DNA from: Amycolatopsis arida
GTDB lineage: Bacteria > Actinomycetota > Actinomycetes > Mycobacteriales > Pseudonocardiaceae
NCBI RefSeq assembly: GCF_900115565.1
Contig: NZ_FOWW01000003.1
Location: 496,001-560,000 of the forward strand
DNA length: 64,000 bases
Direction of reading: 5' to 3'
Both the position numbers and the translations under genes were made by a program. Below are positions 40,207-48,825 of this stretch, one piece after another. How positions within the stretch are numbered: position 1 is the first letter of the stretch; each line of letters starts with the position of its first letter. The notes under the pieces are model-generated. The model saw nothing but the letters and a program-made list of their open reading frames with translations, searched no databases and was not told where the DNA came from.

Positions 40207-42435
40207 GTGGCCGACGAACACGACTGGCCGGAGCAGGACTCCGAACCCGCCGACCAGGCCGCGGTGACCCTGCACGCCCAGCCACCCGGCACCACCGACG
40301 GCCTGACTCCCTACTCCCGGGACTACCCGAGCGCGCCGGACGCTCCGGGCGGGACGGCCGACCCGGGCACCGAGAACACCGCGGGTACCGAGGCCGGCCC
40401 GGCCACCGCGCACACCCCGGGGCCGGTGCACGGTCCAGCCCTGGCGGACATCCGGGGCGAGACGAGCGGCCCGGACACCACCCGCGTCCCAGAGGTCACG
40501 GTCGACCCGGACCACGAGGACACCGTCGTCATCCCGGACGCCGTGGAGACCTCGGTCGTCCCGGCGATCCCGGATGCCGACGAGATGACCGCACCCGGCA
40601 TCGAGCAACCCGGCATCGAGCAACCCGACACCGAACAGGCCGACACCGAACAGGCCGACGACCCGGAGCTGGTCGACGAGCTCATGGCGGCCGGCAGCGG
40701 CGTCGCTCCGCCTCCGGCCACCCCCACCCGGCGGCTGCGTCGCGGGGTCGGTGTGGCGCTGATGATCGCCGGAGGCACCCTCGCCCTGCTCGCCGTGCTC
40801 TACACCGCCGACCTCCTGCTCAGCGTGGGCCGCGTCCCGCGCGGGGTCACCGTCGCCGGGGTGGCGGTCGGCGGGATGAAGCGCGCGGACGCCGAGCAGA
40901 CCCTGCGCCGCGAGCTGGAGCCCCGGCTGATCGAGCCGGTGATTATCCGCGGCGGCGACGTCACCACACAGCTCGACCCGGTGACCGCCGGGCTCGGCCT
41001 CGACTGGCACGGCACCGTGCAGCGCGCCGGCAGCCAGCCGCTCAGCCCGCTCACCCGGCTGTGGTCCTTCTTCACCACCCGCGAGGTGGGCGTGGTGACC
41101 AGCACGCGCTGGCCGATGCTGACCCGGGCGGTCCACGAGCTCGCCGAGTCTCGGCTCAACCATCCGATGACCGAGGGCGGCATCGGCTTCACGACGATCC
41201 CCGGCACCGACGGCGAGGTGTCGGCGTTCGCCATCGAGCCCCGGCAGGCCCAGGAGCTCACCGACGTCGAGGGGGCCGCCCGGCGGATCGACGAGGAGTG
41301 GCTCGGCGCACCCGTGGTCGAGCTGCCGCTGTCGACCACCCCGCCCAAGGTCACCCTCGCCGGTGTGCACGCCGCGCTGGACCGGATCGTCCGGCCGGCG
41401 GTGGCCGAGCCGGTCGTGGTCCACGGCGACGGGACCGACGGGGTGCTCCGGCCGCGGGACGTCGCGAACGCGCTGCGGTTCGCCCCCGCCGGCGACGGCG
41501 GGCTCCAGGTGAAGGTCGAGCAGTCCCCGCTGCGCGAGGCGCTGGCTCCCCAGCTCGCGGAGACCGAGCGGAAGGGGGTGAACGCGAAGGTCGTGTTCAC
41601 CGGCGACCGGCCGACCGTGGAGCCCTCCACCGAGGGTCGCGTCATCGACTGGGCCAGGACCCTCGCACCGTTCTTCGAGGTCGCCACCCGCGCGGAGGCG
41701 CGCGAGCTGCCGGTGGTCTACGCCACCCGCCAGCCGGAGGTCACCACCGAGGAGGCGCACGCGCTCGGCATCCACGAGGTCGTCGGCGAGTTCACCACCA
41801 CCGGCATGGTGGGCGAGGTGGCGCACAACGTCGCCGTGCTCGCCGAGCAGGTGACCGGCACGATCGTGCGGCCGGGCGACACGTTCAGTCTCGACGGGCA
41901 CACCGGCCCGCGCACCGCCTCACAGGGCTACGTGGTGGCGCCGCTGCACGAGGACGGCACCGGCCCGCTGGTGATCGGCGGTGGGGTCGGGCAGTTCACC
42001 ACCACGCTCTACAACGCGATGTACTTCGCCGGCCTGAAGGACGCCGGGCACACCGAGCATCCCTACTACTTCGACCGCTACCCGGTGGGGCGGGACGCGC
42101 GGTCGCTGGACGAGGACGGCTCCCGGGTCGACATGGCGTTCACCAACGACGCCCCGACCGGGGTGGCGATCCAGGCGTTCGCCGACGGCGGCTCGGTCAC
42201 CGTGCGGATCTGGGGTACCAAGCGCTACCGGGTGGAGAGCGCGACCGGGGAGCGCAGCGGCTTCGAGCCACCCCCGGTGCGGCGCGGCCCGCCGGACAAC
42301 TGCCGGCCCTCCCTCGGCACGCCGGGGTTCACCACCTCGGACACGAGGGTGCTCTACGACCTCGAGTCCGGCGCGGAGGTGCGCCGGGAGACGAGGAGCG
42401 TCCGGTACGGCCCGAAGCCGATGCTCGTGTGCTGA
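40207..42435 (+). CDS. VanW-family membrane-anchored cell-wall protein
   Basis: 742 residues from GTG 40207. A 180-residue acidic, disordered cytoplasmic leader contains short repeats (GIEQPGIEQPDTEQADTEQA); one membrane helix lies at about 183-205 (GVALMIAGGTLALLAVLYTA). Outside follow two peptidoglycan-binding-4-like domains (RGVTVAGVAVGGMKRADAEQ and similar at 370-450) and the VanW domain at about 515-650 with GEFTTTGMVGEVAHNVAVLA, GDTFSLDGHTGPRTASQGY and GGGVGQFTTTLYNAMYFAGL. Probably acts on or binds peptidoglycan; L,D-transpeptidase-like substitutes have been proposed for some relatives. Confidence 0.9.
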   Translation: MADEHDWPEQDSEPADQAAVTLHAQPPGTTDGLTPYSRDYPSAPDAPGGTADPGTENTAGTEAGPATAHTPGPVHGPALADIRGETSGPDTTRVPEVTVDPDHEDTVVIPDAVETSVVPAIPDADEMTAPGIEQPGIEQPDTEQADTEQADDPELVDELMAAGSGVAPPPATPTRRLRRGVGVALMIAGGTLALLAVLYTADLLLSVGRVPRGVTVAGVAVGGMKRADAEQTLRRELEPRLIEPVIIRGGDVTTQLDPVTAGLGLDWHGTVQRAGSQPLSPLTRLWSFFTTREVGVVTSTRWPMLTRAVHELAESRLNHPMTEGGIGFTTIPGTDGEVSAFAIEPRQAQELTDVEGAARRIDEEWLGAPVVELPLSTTPPKVTLAGVHAALDRIVRPAVAEPVVVHGDGTDGVLRPRDVANALRFAPAGDGGLQVKVEQSPLREALAPQLAETERKGVNAKVVFTGDRPTVEPSTEGRVIDWARTLAPFFEVATRAEARELPVVYATRQPEVTTEEAHALGIHEVVGEFTTTGMVGEVAHNVAVLAEQVTGTIVRPGDTFSLDGHTGPRTASQGYVVAPLHEDGTGPLVIGGGVGQFTTTLYNAMYFAGLKDAGHTEHPYYFDRYPVGRDARSLDEDGSRVDMAFTNDAPTGVAIQAFADGGSVTVRIWGTKRYRVESATGERSGFEPPPVRRGPPDNCRPSLGTPGFTTSDTRVLYDLESGAEVRRETRSVRYGPKPMLVC

Positions 42436-42530
42436 CAGTGACGAGGCGCCAGCCGGTCGGGTACTGACCGTGACGCTCCCCGGGCCGCTACGTTCGAGGT
42501 GTCCCGCTGGTCACCCGCTTCGGAGGTTCG

Positions 42531-42926
42531 GTGACAACCCTTTCGCCCAAACGCTTCTTCGTCGTCGCGGCGGCGCTGGCCGTCCTCGCTGGTGTTCCCG
42601 CCACGGCCGCCGCCGACCCGTCCAGCGACGGCGCCGCCGAGCCGGCACTGGTGCACGCGACCGAGAACAACGGCTGCAAGCTGAACGTCCGCGCCGCGGC
42701 CGGCACGTCGGCACCGATCCTGGTCACGCTGAGCTGCGTCAACTACACCACGTGCGGCCACGCCGAGCCGGGCGCGGCGCCCTGCGCGCCCTACGTGGTC
42801 GGGGAGAAGTACGGCTGCGTGGGTCCGGACGGCACGCAGGTCACCGACGACCGGTGGGCCGCGGTGGCCTGGCGGGCGCCGGAACCGGCCTATGTCGCGG
42901 TGGCCTGCGCCGCGTTCCGGCGGTGA
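42531..42926 (+). CDS. Secreted SH3-like small protein
   Basis: 131 residues from GTG 42531, with CGGAGG upstream. Sec signal peptide (FFVVAAALAVLAGVPATAAA), then a Cys-rich mature domain: NNGCKLNVRAAAGTSAPILV, SCVNYTTCGH, APCAPYVVGEKYGCVGPDG. The 'LNVRAAAGTSAPI' part looks like a bacterial SH3 repeat; several cysteines suggest disulphides. Probable wall-associated or secreted protein next to a VanW protein. Confidence 0.82.
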   Translation: MTTLSPKRFFVVAAALAVLAGVPATAAADPSSDGAAEPALVHATENNGCKLNVRAAAGTSAPILVTLSCVNYTTCGHAEPGAAPCAPYVVGEKYGCVGPDGTQVTDDRWAAVAWRAPEPAYVAVACAAFRR

Positions 42927-42952
42927 GCTGTCCGTCCACATCATCCGGTCAG

Positions 42953-42978
42953 TGTGATCGAGCACTGTGATCGAGCAC
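42953..42978 (+). repeat. 13-bp tandem duplication
   Basis: TGTGATCGAGCAC occurs twice in direct succession just after the secreted-protein gene. Short and probably replication slippage. Confidence 0.85.
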
Positions 42979-43004
42979 GGCGGACGGAGAGATCCGAAGG
43001 ACGG

Positions 43005-43043
43005 CGGTGGGGCCGGGGCGCGCGACGCGCCCCGGCCCCACCG
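43005..43043. terminator. Bidirectional hairpin terminator
   Basis: CGGTGGGGCCGGGGCGCG and its exact inverse pair over 18 bp with a 3-nt loop (CGA). It lies between two convergent genes and can serve both. Confidence 0.85.
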
Positions 43044-43063
43044 TCCGATATGCGGTTGTTCGG

Positions 43064-43360
43064 TCAGGTCCTGCTGGCCGACCGGCCGCCGGCCACCTTC
43101 GGGTACACCGCCGCGGCGGCGAGCACACCGAGCACCGCGGCGCCGACCTGGAAGGCGTGCCGCCACCAGTCAATGCCGGGGGTGTCCTCGACGCCGACCA
43201 CGCCGGCCAGCCAGTTGCCGATGAACGCGGCGATGACACCGACCACGATCGTCAGCCACAGGGGGATCTTCTGGTCACCCGGAGCCAGCAGCCGGCCGAT
43301 GACACCAAGGATCAGGCCGACCACGATCGCCGTGATGATGCCCCAGATTCCACCAAGCAC
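43064..43360 (-). CDS. GlsB/YeaQ/YmgE-family membrane protein, copy 1
   Basis: 98 residues from GTG 43360 (GAGGAG upstream). Three membrane helices with glycine-rich pattern: IITAIVVGLILGVIGRLLAP, PLWLTIVVGVIAAFIGNWLA, and AAVLGVLAAAAVYPKV. Family members are stress-related transglycosylase-associated membrane proteins. A paralogue follows upstream in the same direction. Confidence 0.88.
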   Translation of the reverse strand: MLGGIWGIITAIVVGLILGVIGRLLAPGDQKIPLWLTIVVGVIAAFIGNWLAGVVGVEDTPGIDWWRHAFQVGAAVLGVLAAAAVYPKVAGGRSASRT

Positions 43361-43472
43361 TTCGTCTCCTCGAGCTCGTCGGAACCGGATGTCCCGGATG
43401 TCGCAGGGTGGCACTGTCTCCGGCGGACCGCTCGTTCATTCCCGCCACCGGGTGAACTCCCGCGGGGGACGG

Positions 43473-43751
43473 CTACCTCGAGACCGAGCGGCGACCGTAC
43501 ATGCCGGCGGCCAGCGTGACGCCGAGCCCGGCCAGCACGATCTGGGTGATCAGCTCCAGCCAGTCGAAGCCGGCGGTGTCGGCGTAGCCGAGGCCGCGCG
43601 CGATGGCCGTGCCGATCAGCGCGGCCACGATGCCCACGACGATGGTCAGCCAGATCGGGATGTTCTGCTTTCCTGGAGCCACCAACCGCCCCAGGACGCC
43701 AATGATGAGGCCGACCACGAGCGCGGTGATGATTCCGGTGACAGTCATCAT
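43473..43751 (-). CDS. GlsB/YeaQ/YmgE-family membrane protein, copy 2
   Basis: 92 residues: IITALVVGLIIGVLGRLVAP, then IPIWLTIVVGIVAALIGTAI and ITQIVLAGLGVTLAAGMYG. Closely related to the neighbouring copy, so the pair arose by local duplication. ATG 43751 or 43748 starts it. Confidence 0.88.
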   Translation of the reverse strand: MMTVTGIITALVVGLIIGVLGRLVAPGKQNIPIWLTIVVGIVAALIGTAIARGLGYADTAGFDWLELITQIVLAGLGVTLAAGMYGRRSVSR

Positions 43752-43859
43752 CTCTCCCTATGGGTGGTGTCCGGCCGACCCTCCGGTGACCGGCCGGTGT
43801 TCGCTGGGGAAGTACCTCCGGGAGAGAGAAACGAAACGCCGCGTGGGGTAGGCCACCGC

Positions 43860-44723
43860 TCAGTACAGCCGGACGTGCACCGTTCGCAGCACGTCCACCG
43901 CGTGCGTCCAGAGCAGTGCGCCGCCGGCGGTGTCCACCACGTGCCGCCGCGCCGCCGGCATCCGGGCGGCGAGGGTGGCGCCGAGATCCGGCGAGTGCAC
44001 CGGGCTCGCGTCGAGCCGGCCGTACCACAGGTCAACCGGCACGGTGACCTGCGCGGGGTCGAACGGCCACCGGCGCATGCTCAACAGCGTGTCCCGCGCG
44101 TAGCCGGCCGGCCCCTGCCGGAACCCCTCGGCCAGCGCCCGGCGGAAGGCGCGGGCGAAGCCGGGTTCGGTGTAGACCGCCCGGTCCACCTCGGAGCTGC
44201 CGGCCACGATCATCTCCTCCAGCCGCTCGGCGTCGCCGAACTCGGCGAACACCGCCTCGGCGCGGGCGGGGTCGGCCGCCGCCAGCTCGACCAGGCCGCG
44301 CACCTCGGCGTCCAACCTGTCCGCCAGTCGCGGGTCGGCCAGCTCGTCACCGCACACCACGGCGGCGGCCGCCGCCACGCCGCGGGCGGCGCACGCCAGC
44401 GCGAACGGCACGCCCTGGGAGTACCCGACCACGGCCGGTGCGCCGAGCCCTCGCGCCCGCGCGAGGTGGCGGACGTCGGCCGCCCAGTCGTCGAGGGTGC
44501 GGCCGGGCGCGGGGTCGGAGGCGCCGAGACCGGGCCGGTCCACGGACACCAGCCGTATCCCGAGGTCGGCGAGGACGCCGGCACCGAACCCGAGTGACCG
44601 GCTCGTGCCCGCCCCAGGGCAGAGCACGACGGGACGGCCGCCGGGCGGGCCCCACTCCGCCCAGCCCAGGGCGCGGCCGTCGGGCAGCGTCGTCGTGCCG
44701 AGGCGGGCCGGCTCGGTGATCAT
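43860..44723 (-). CDS. Alpha/beta hydrolase
   Basis: 287 residues from ATG 44723; an upstream ATG at 44786 would add basic residues lacking homology. Fold marks: WGPPGGRPVVLCPGAGTSRS (oxyanion region), RLVSVDRPGLGASD, nucleophile elbow VGYSQGVPFALACA with Ser, and acid Asp in LWYGRLDASP. The catalytic histidine expected near the C-terminus (usual AGH) is replaced by AGGALLW, so activity is questionable unless a nearby His (in WTHAVD) serves. Substrate unknown. Confidence 0.85.
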   Translation of the reverse strand: MITEPARLGTTTLPDGRALGWAEWGPPGGRPVVLCPGAGTSRSLGFGAGVLADLGIRLVSVDRPGLGASDPAPGRTLDDWAADVRHLARARGLGAPAVVGYSQGVPFALACAARGVAAAAAVVCGDELADPRLADRLDAEVRGLVELAAADPARAEAVFAEFGDAERLEEMIVAGSSEVDRAVYTEPGFARAFRRALAEGFRQGPAGYARDTLLSMRRWPFDPAQVTVPVDLWYGRLDASPVHSPDLGATLAARMPAARRHVVDTAGGALLWTHAVDVLRTVHVRLY

Positions 44724-44800
44724 CACACTTCCGAGTATCCGACCGCGGCCAAGCCGTTTTCGCCGCCCTTTTCCGACGCGGACCACCTGCGGCCGGAACG

Positions 44801-44840
44801 GCGAAGCCCCCCGCTGGACATCGCCAGCGGGGGGCTTCGC
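44801..44840 (-). terminator. Hairpin terminator downstream of acyl-CoA dehydrogenase
   Basis: GCGAAGCCCCCCGCTGG and its exact inverse CCAGCGGGGGGCTTCGC form a 17-bp stem with a 6-nt loop (ACATCG), about 45 bp after the dehydrogenase stop and before the hydrolase gene. Confidence 0.85.
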
Positions 44841-44885
44841 GGCACCGCCGCGGGATGACGGAGCTCGTGGTGTCGGGTCAGAACG

Positions 44886-46730
44886 TCAGAACGCGCTCTC
44901 GTCGAGCTCCATCAGGTCGTTGTCCGCCGCCTCGACGATGGCCCGCCGGGCGGTGAGCTCCGGGAGCACGGTCTTGGCGAAGAACGACGCGACCGCGATC
45001 TTGCCCTGGTAGAACGGCACGTCCCTGGCCGAGGCGCCGGCGTCCAGCTTGGCCAGCGCGACCTCGGCCTGCCTGAGCAGCTGCCAGCCGACCAGCAGGT
45101 CGCCCGCGGACATCAGCAGCCGCACGGTGTGCTGGCCGACCTTGTAGACGTTCTTCGGGTCCTCCTGCGCCGAGGTCAGGAAGCCGATCATCGCGCCGAG
45201 CATGCCCTGGGTGTCCTCGAGGGCCTGCTTGAGCAGCGCGCGCTCGGCCTTGAGCCGGCCGTTGCCGGCCTCGGACTCGATGAACCTGGTGATCTCCCCG
45301 GCGACGTACCCCAGCGCCTGGCCCTTGTCCCGAACGATCTTCCGGAAGAAGAAGTCCATCGACTGGATCGCCGTGGTGCCCTCGTACAGCGAGTCGATCT
45401 TGGCGTCGCGGATGTACTGCTCGATCGGGTAGTCCTGCAGGAAGCCGGAGCCGCCCAGGGTCTGCAGGGACTGCACCAGCTGCTCGGTGGCGCGCTCGGA
45501 GCCGACGCCCTTCACGATCGGCAGCAACAGGTCGTTGACCCGCTCGGCGAGGTCGAGCGACTTCTCGTCACCCTCCTGGGTCCACACCTGGTCCTGGAAC
45601 GACGCGGTGTACAGGTAGACCGCGCGCAGGCCCTCGGCGTAGGCCTTCTGCAGCATCAGCGAGCGCCGCACGTCCGGGTGGTAGGTGATGGTCACCTTCG
45701 GCGCGGTCTTGTCGGTCATCCGGGTCAGGTCCGGGCCCTGCACGCGCTCCTTGGCGAACTCCAGCGCGTTGAGGTAGCCGGTGGACAGCGTGGCGATGGC
45801 CTTGGTGCCGACCATCATCCGGGCGTACTCGATGACCTGGAACATCTGCGCGATGCCGTCGTGCACGTCGCCGAGCAGCCAGCCCTTCGCCGGGATGCCG
45901 TGCTGGCCGAAGGTCAGCTCGCAGGTGGTGGACACCTTGATGCCCATCTTGTGCTCGACGTTGGTCACGAAGGCGCCGTTGCGCTCGCCGAGCTCACCGG
46001 TCTCGGAGTCGAAGTGGAACTTCGGCACCAGGAACAGCGACAGGCCCTTGGTGCCCGGCTTCGGCTCGATGCCCGGCCCCTCGGGACGGGCCAGCACCAG
46101 GTGCATGATGTTCTCGGTCATGTCCTGCTCGGCCGACGTGATGAACCGCTTCACACCCTCGAGGTGCCAGGAGCCGTCCTCCTGCAGGATCGCCTTGGTG
46201 CGGCCGGCGCCCACGTCGGAGCCGGCGTCCGGCTCGGTGAGCACCATGGTGGCGCCCCACGCGCGGTCGATCATGATGCGCCCCCAGCGCTTCTGCTCCT
46301 CAGTCCCGTTGCGGTCGAGGATCATCGCGAAGTTCGGCCCGGCCAGGTACATGAACAGCGCCGGGTTCGCGCCGAGGATCAGCTCCGCGGCGGCCCACTG
46401 GACGGTGGGCGGGAGGCCGAGGCCGCCGAGGTGGTTGGGCAGGCCCAGCCGCCACCACTCGCCGTCCCACAGCTGCTGGTAGTTCTTCTTGAACGACTCG
46501 GGCAGGGTCACCGAGAACGTCTTGGGGTCGTACACCGGCGGGTTGCGGTCGGCGTCGGCGAAGGACTCGGCCAGCGGGCCGACCGCCAGGTTGTTCAGCT
46601 CGGCCAGCGCACCACGCGCGGTGTCCTCGTCGGACTCCTCCAGCACGCCCTTGCCGAGGCGGTCCTGGACGTTCAGCATCTCGAAGAGGTTGAACTCCAG
46701 GTCACGCACATTGCTCTTGTAGTGGCCCAT
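44886..46730 (-). CDS. Acyl-CoA dehydrogenase (FadE-type)
   Basis: 614 residues from ATG 46730 ([20 protein letters not shown], the typical start of this long subfamily; GGAG precedes). Flavoprotein that introduces the alpha-beta double bond in beta-oxidation. Conserved FAD/substrate regions: [42 protein letters not shown] and the C-terminal [16 protein letters not shown] with the probable catalytic Glu. An extra C-terminal helical domain of about 100 residues is characteristic of the 600-residue group. Monocistronic between a terminator and a promoter region with several dyads. Confidence 0.93.
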   Translation of the reverse strand: MGHYKSNVRDLEFNLFEMLNVQDRLGKGVLEESDEDTARGALAELNNLAVGPLAESFADADRNPPVYDPKTFSVTLPESFKKNYQQLWDGEWWRLGLPNHLGGLGLPPTVQWAAAELILGANPALFMYLAGPNFAMILDRNGTEEQKRWGRIMIDRAWGATMVLTEPDAGSDVGAGRTKAILQEDGSWHLEGVKRFITSAEQDMTENIMHLVLARPEGPGIEPKPGTKGLSLFLVPKFHFDSETGELGERNGAFVTNVEHKMGIKVSTTCELTFGQHGIPAKGWLLGDVHDGIAQMFQVIEYARMMVGTKAIATLSTGYLNALEFAKERVQGPDLTRMTDKTAPKVTITYHPDVRRSLMLQKAYAEGLRAVYLYTASFQDQVWTQEGDEKSLDLAERVNDLLLPIVKGVGSERATEQLVQSLQTLGGSGFLQDYPIEQYIRDAKIDSLYEGTTAIQSMDFFFRKIVRDKGQALGYVAGEITRFIESEAGNGRLKAERALLKQALEDTQGMLGAMIGFLTSAQEDPKNVYKVGQHTVRLLMSAGDLLVGWQLLRQAEVALAKLDAGASARDVPFYQGKIAVASFFAKTVLPELTARRAIVEAADNDLMELDESAF

Positions 46731-46799
46731 GTCGTCTCCGTCGTGTTCGGGTGTCCGGCTGGGCACGTGGTTCCCCTACTGGCCGGTAACATCAGGATA

Positions 46800-46813
46800 T
46801 TACCTGTCGGTAA
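46800..46813. promoter_or_regulatory. Dyad upstream of acyl-CoA dehydrogenase
   Basis: TTACCTGTCGGTAA (TTACC-N4-GGTAA) lies 70 bp upstream of the start, with another GGTAA at 46784. A few bases on, GTGCACGT (46831) pairs with ACGTGCAC (46849). Such dyads fit TetR/FadR-type control of fatty-acid genes; the regulator is unknown. Confidence 0.45.
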
Positions 46814-46875
46814 CCGGCGGCAAGGCGTTCGTGCACGTTTGTGACGTGACGTGCACACATCTGGGGTGAGCCAGA

Positions 46876-47727
46876 TCACTCCAGGGCGCGGGCCCAGGCG
46901 GCGGCTGGCCCGGGGCCGGCGGATCGCGGACCGGCGTCGCCGGCGGTGTCGCCCGTGTTGCCCGCGTTGCCGGTGCTGCCGGTGCTGCCGGTGCCGGTGC
47001 CGCCGGCGCTGTCCTCGGGGTGGACGACGAGGATGCCGGAGCGGAACGCCACGGCGACCGCGTGCGTGCGGTCCCGGGCGGGGAGCTTGCGGAGGATGCT
47101 CTTGACGTGGGTGCGGACCGTCTCCACGGACAGGTAGAGCGTCTTCGCGATCGCCGAGTTCTCCATGCCCTCGGCCAGCAACTGGAGGACCTGGTACTCG
47201 CGGCGGGACAGCGGCAGTCGCGGTCGCGCCACGGGCCCGGCGCCGGGGCGGGTCGATCCCACCGTGGCCAGCGCGGTCAGCGACGGGTCGACGAAGCGAC
47301 GGTCGGTGTGGGCGCGGTGGATGCCCTCGGCCAGCCGCCGCGGCTCCGCGGAGCGGGGCAGCGCGGCATGCGCACCGGCGGCGAAGACGTCCCCGAGGTA
47401 GCGGGCGCTGCGCTGGGCGTCGCGGACCAGCACGACGACGGTGGGCGCGGTCGACTCACCGGCGGCGAGCAACCGGACCAGGTGGCCCCGCGGGTCGAGA
47501 CCGGAGTCGACGAGCACCACATCGGGGCGTAGTTGTTCACACATCTGGAGTGACGAATGATGCGTGCTCGCGTGGCCCAGCCAGTGCAGGCCGGGAGCCC
47601 GGTGCACGACCGCGCACAGCCCCTCGCGGAAGATCGGGGCCGCCTCGACGGCCGCGACACCGAGCTGCCGCGGCCCCGGCTGCGGCACCCCGGGCTGACC
47701 TCTGTTCGTGCCGATACCCTGCACCAT
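46876..47727 (-). CDS. LuxR-type response-regulator-like transcription factor
   Basis: 283 residues from ATG 47727 (GGAGAG upstream). Residues 20-150 resemble a receiver domain (LGVAAVEAAPIFREGLCAVV, RPDVVLVDSGLDPRGH) but the acidic pair at the start is missing, so phosphorylation is doubtful. The LuxR helix-turn-helix is clear: LSRREYQVLQLLAEGMENSA, LYLSVETVRTHVKSILRKL, with tail AVAVAFRSGIL. A Gly/Thr/Asn low-complexity end (TGTGSTGSTGNAGNTG) arises from 9-bp DNA repeats. No kinase gene adjacent. Confidence 0.85.
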   Translation of the reverse strand: MVQGIGTNRGQPGVPQPGPRQLGVAAVEAAPIFREGLCAVVHRAPGLHWLGHASTHHSSLQMCEQLRPDVVLVDSGLDPRGHLVRLLAAGESTAPTVVVLVRDAQRSARYLGDVFAAGAHAALPRSAEPRRLAEGIHRAHTDRRFVDPSLTALATVGSTRPGAGPVARPRLPLSRREYQVLQLLAEGMENSAIAKTLYLSVETVRTHVKSILRKLPARDRTHAVAVAFRSGILVVHPEDSAGGTGTGSTGSTGNAGNTGDTAGDAGPRSAGPGPAAAWARALE

Positions 47728-47924
47728 TCGCTCTCCGTCCCTCCGCACAGCCGGGCTGGGTGGGTCGGCGTGGCCGACGTCCCACGCCCGTCCCGCCGGC
47801 CGGTGCCCGGCCGTCTCCCCTGGGACCGAGCGTCCTCCGGCCCGTGACACTTTTGACGGGCATTCATGAGGTCCGTGACGAAGAATCCCCCAACCGGGTG
47901 GGTTGTGGGTAAACTCCTGATGTT

Positions 47925-47947
47925 TTGTTAACACCGAGAGTTAACAA
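47925..47947. promoter_or_regulatory. Inverted repeat upstream of LuxR gene, overlapping mug stop
   Basis: TTGTTAAC (47925) and GTTAACAA (47940) are perfect 8-bp arms around 7 bases. The right arm includes the TAA stop of the mug gene. AT-rich arms in this genome suggest an operator or promoter element for the LuxR gene; a weak terminator is the alternative. Confidence 0.4.
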
Positions 47948-48486
47948 GCCGCCTCGCGCAGGCGACGGAACTCCTCCGCCAGGGTGGTCGGCGTCCAGTG
48001 TGCGTTCAGTCCGCTGGGATTCGGCAACACCCACACCGGCGCGCCGCCGATTCGCTCGTCCCGCGGGCCGACGTCGGCCTTCGGCTGGCCGAAGGCGGTG
48101 CGGTAGGCGGTGATCCCCACCACGGCCAGCCAGGCGGGGCGGTACCGGGCGACCTTCGCGGCCAGCGCGGCACCGCCGGCGCGCAGCTCGTCCGAGGTGA
48201 GCTCGTCGGCGCGCGCGGTGGCCCTGGCCACCAGGTTGGTGACGCCGAGGCCGTAGCGGAGCAACTCGTGCTGCTCGCCGGGGCGCAGCACACGCGGCGT
48301 GAAGCCGGCGGCGTGCAGTGCCGGCCAGAACCGGTTGCCGGGCCGGGCGAAGTGGTGGCCGGTCGCGCCGGAGTACAGGCCCGGGTTGATGCCGCAGAAC
48401 AGCACGCGCAACCCGGGCGCGATCACGTCCTCGATGGTCCGGCCGTGCGCCGCCGCGAGCTCGGCCTTGGTCGGTCGGTATGCCAC
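47941..48486 (-). CDS. mug: G/U mismatch-specific DNA glycosylase (Mug)
   Basis: 181 residues from GTG 48486. Motif GLRVLFCGINPGLYSGATGH (with GINPG, the Mug active-site loop) and the second motif LPNPSGLNAHW near residue 155 are diagnostic. Removes uracil or 3,N4-ethenocytosine opposite guanine in the base-excision repair pathway. The longer upstream frame is not part of the family. Confidence 0.92.
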   Translation of the reverse strand: MAYRPTKAELAAAHGRTIEDVIAPGLRVLFCGINPGLYSGATGHHFARPGNRFWPALHAAGFTPRVLRPGEQHELLRYGLGVTNLVARATARADELTSDELRAGGAALAAKVARYRPAWLAVVGITAYRTAFGQPKADVGPRDERIGGAPVWVLPNPSGLNAHWTPTTLAEEFRRLREAAC

Positions 48487-48636
48487 CCGGCCAAGTCTGC
48501 CCGGCCCCGGCAACCTCGTCCTGTCCCGCTCAGCGGCGCCCGCCCCCGGGGTGGCCAATTCGGCCGGATTCCGCGTACCCTGTGTGATCCGCCGCACAAC
48601 GCCGGCGCAGCCAAGGAACGGTGGCAAGGGGGCCGC

Positions 48637-48825
48637 GTGCAGATTCCCGAGCTGGTGGTGGTCATCGGTCTCGTCCTGCTGCTGCTCATCGCCGCGGCGG
48701 CCACGGTCGCGCGGGAGGACCGGCGGGCCGAGCGGCGAGCGGCGCTGCGTAGGCGGGCACGGTTGGCCCGACTCGGCGAGGAGCCGCCACGGCTGTCGGC
48801 ACCGGAACGGTATCCCTGGCGCTGA
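48637..48825 (+). CDS. Small single-pass membrane protein
   Basis: 62 residues from GTG 48637 with AAGGGGG upstream. One hydrophobic helix (PELVVVIGLVLLLLIAAAA) followed by a very basic tail (AREDRRAERRAALRRRARLA). No family named. Its last 140 bp run antisense to the 3' end of the VanZ-like gene; both frames are plausible. Confidence 0.6.
   Translation: MQIPELVVVIGLVLLLLIAAAATVAREDRRAERRAALRRRARLARLGEEPPRLSAPERYPWR

Noticed and set aside
40590-40670. Short repeats GIEQP/TEQAD in the VanW leader as a CRISPR or minisatellite
   Set aside because: Only two copies each of a 15-18-bp unit, in frame within a clear coding leader; ordinary low-complexity sequence.
37780-41901. 1373-residue minus-strand frame
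   Set aside because: Antisense shadow of the NHL, GroES-like and VanW genes, all of which have strong family matches.
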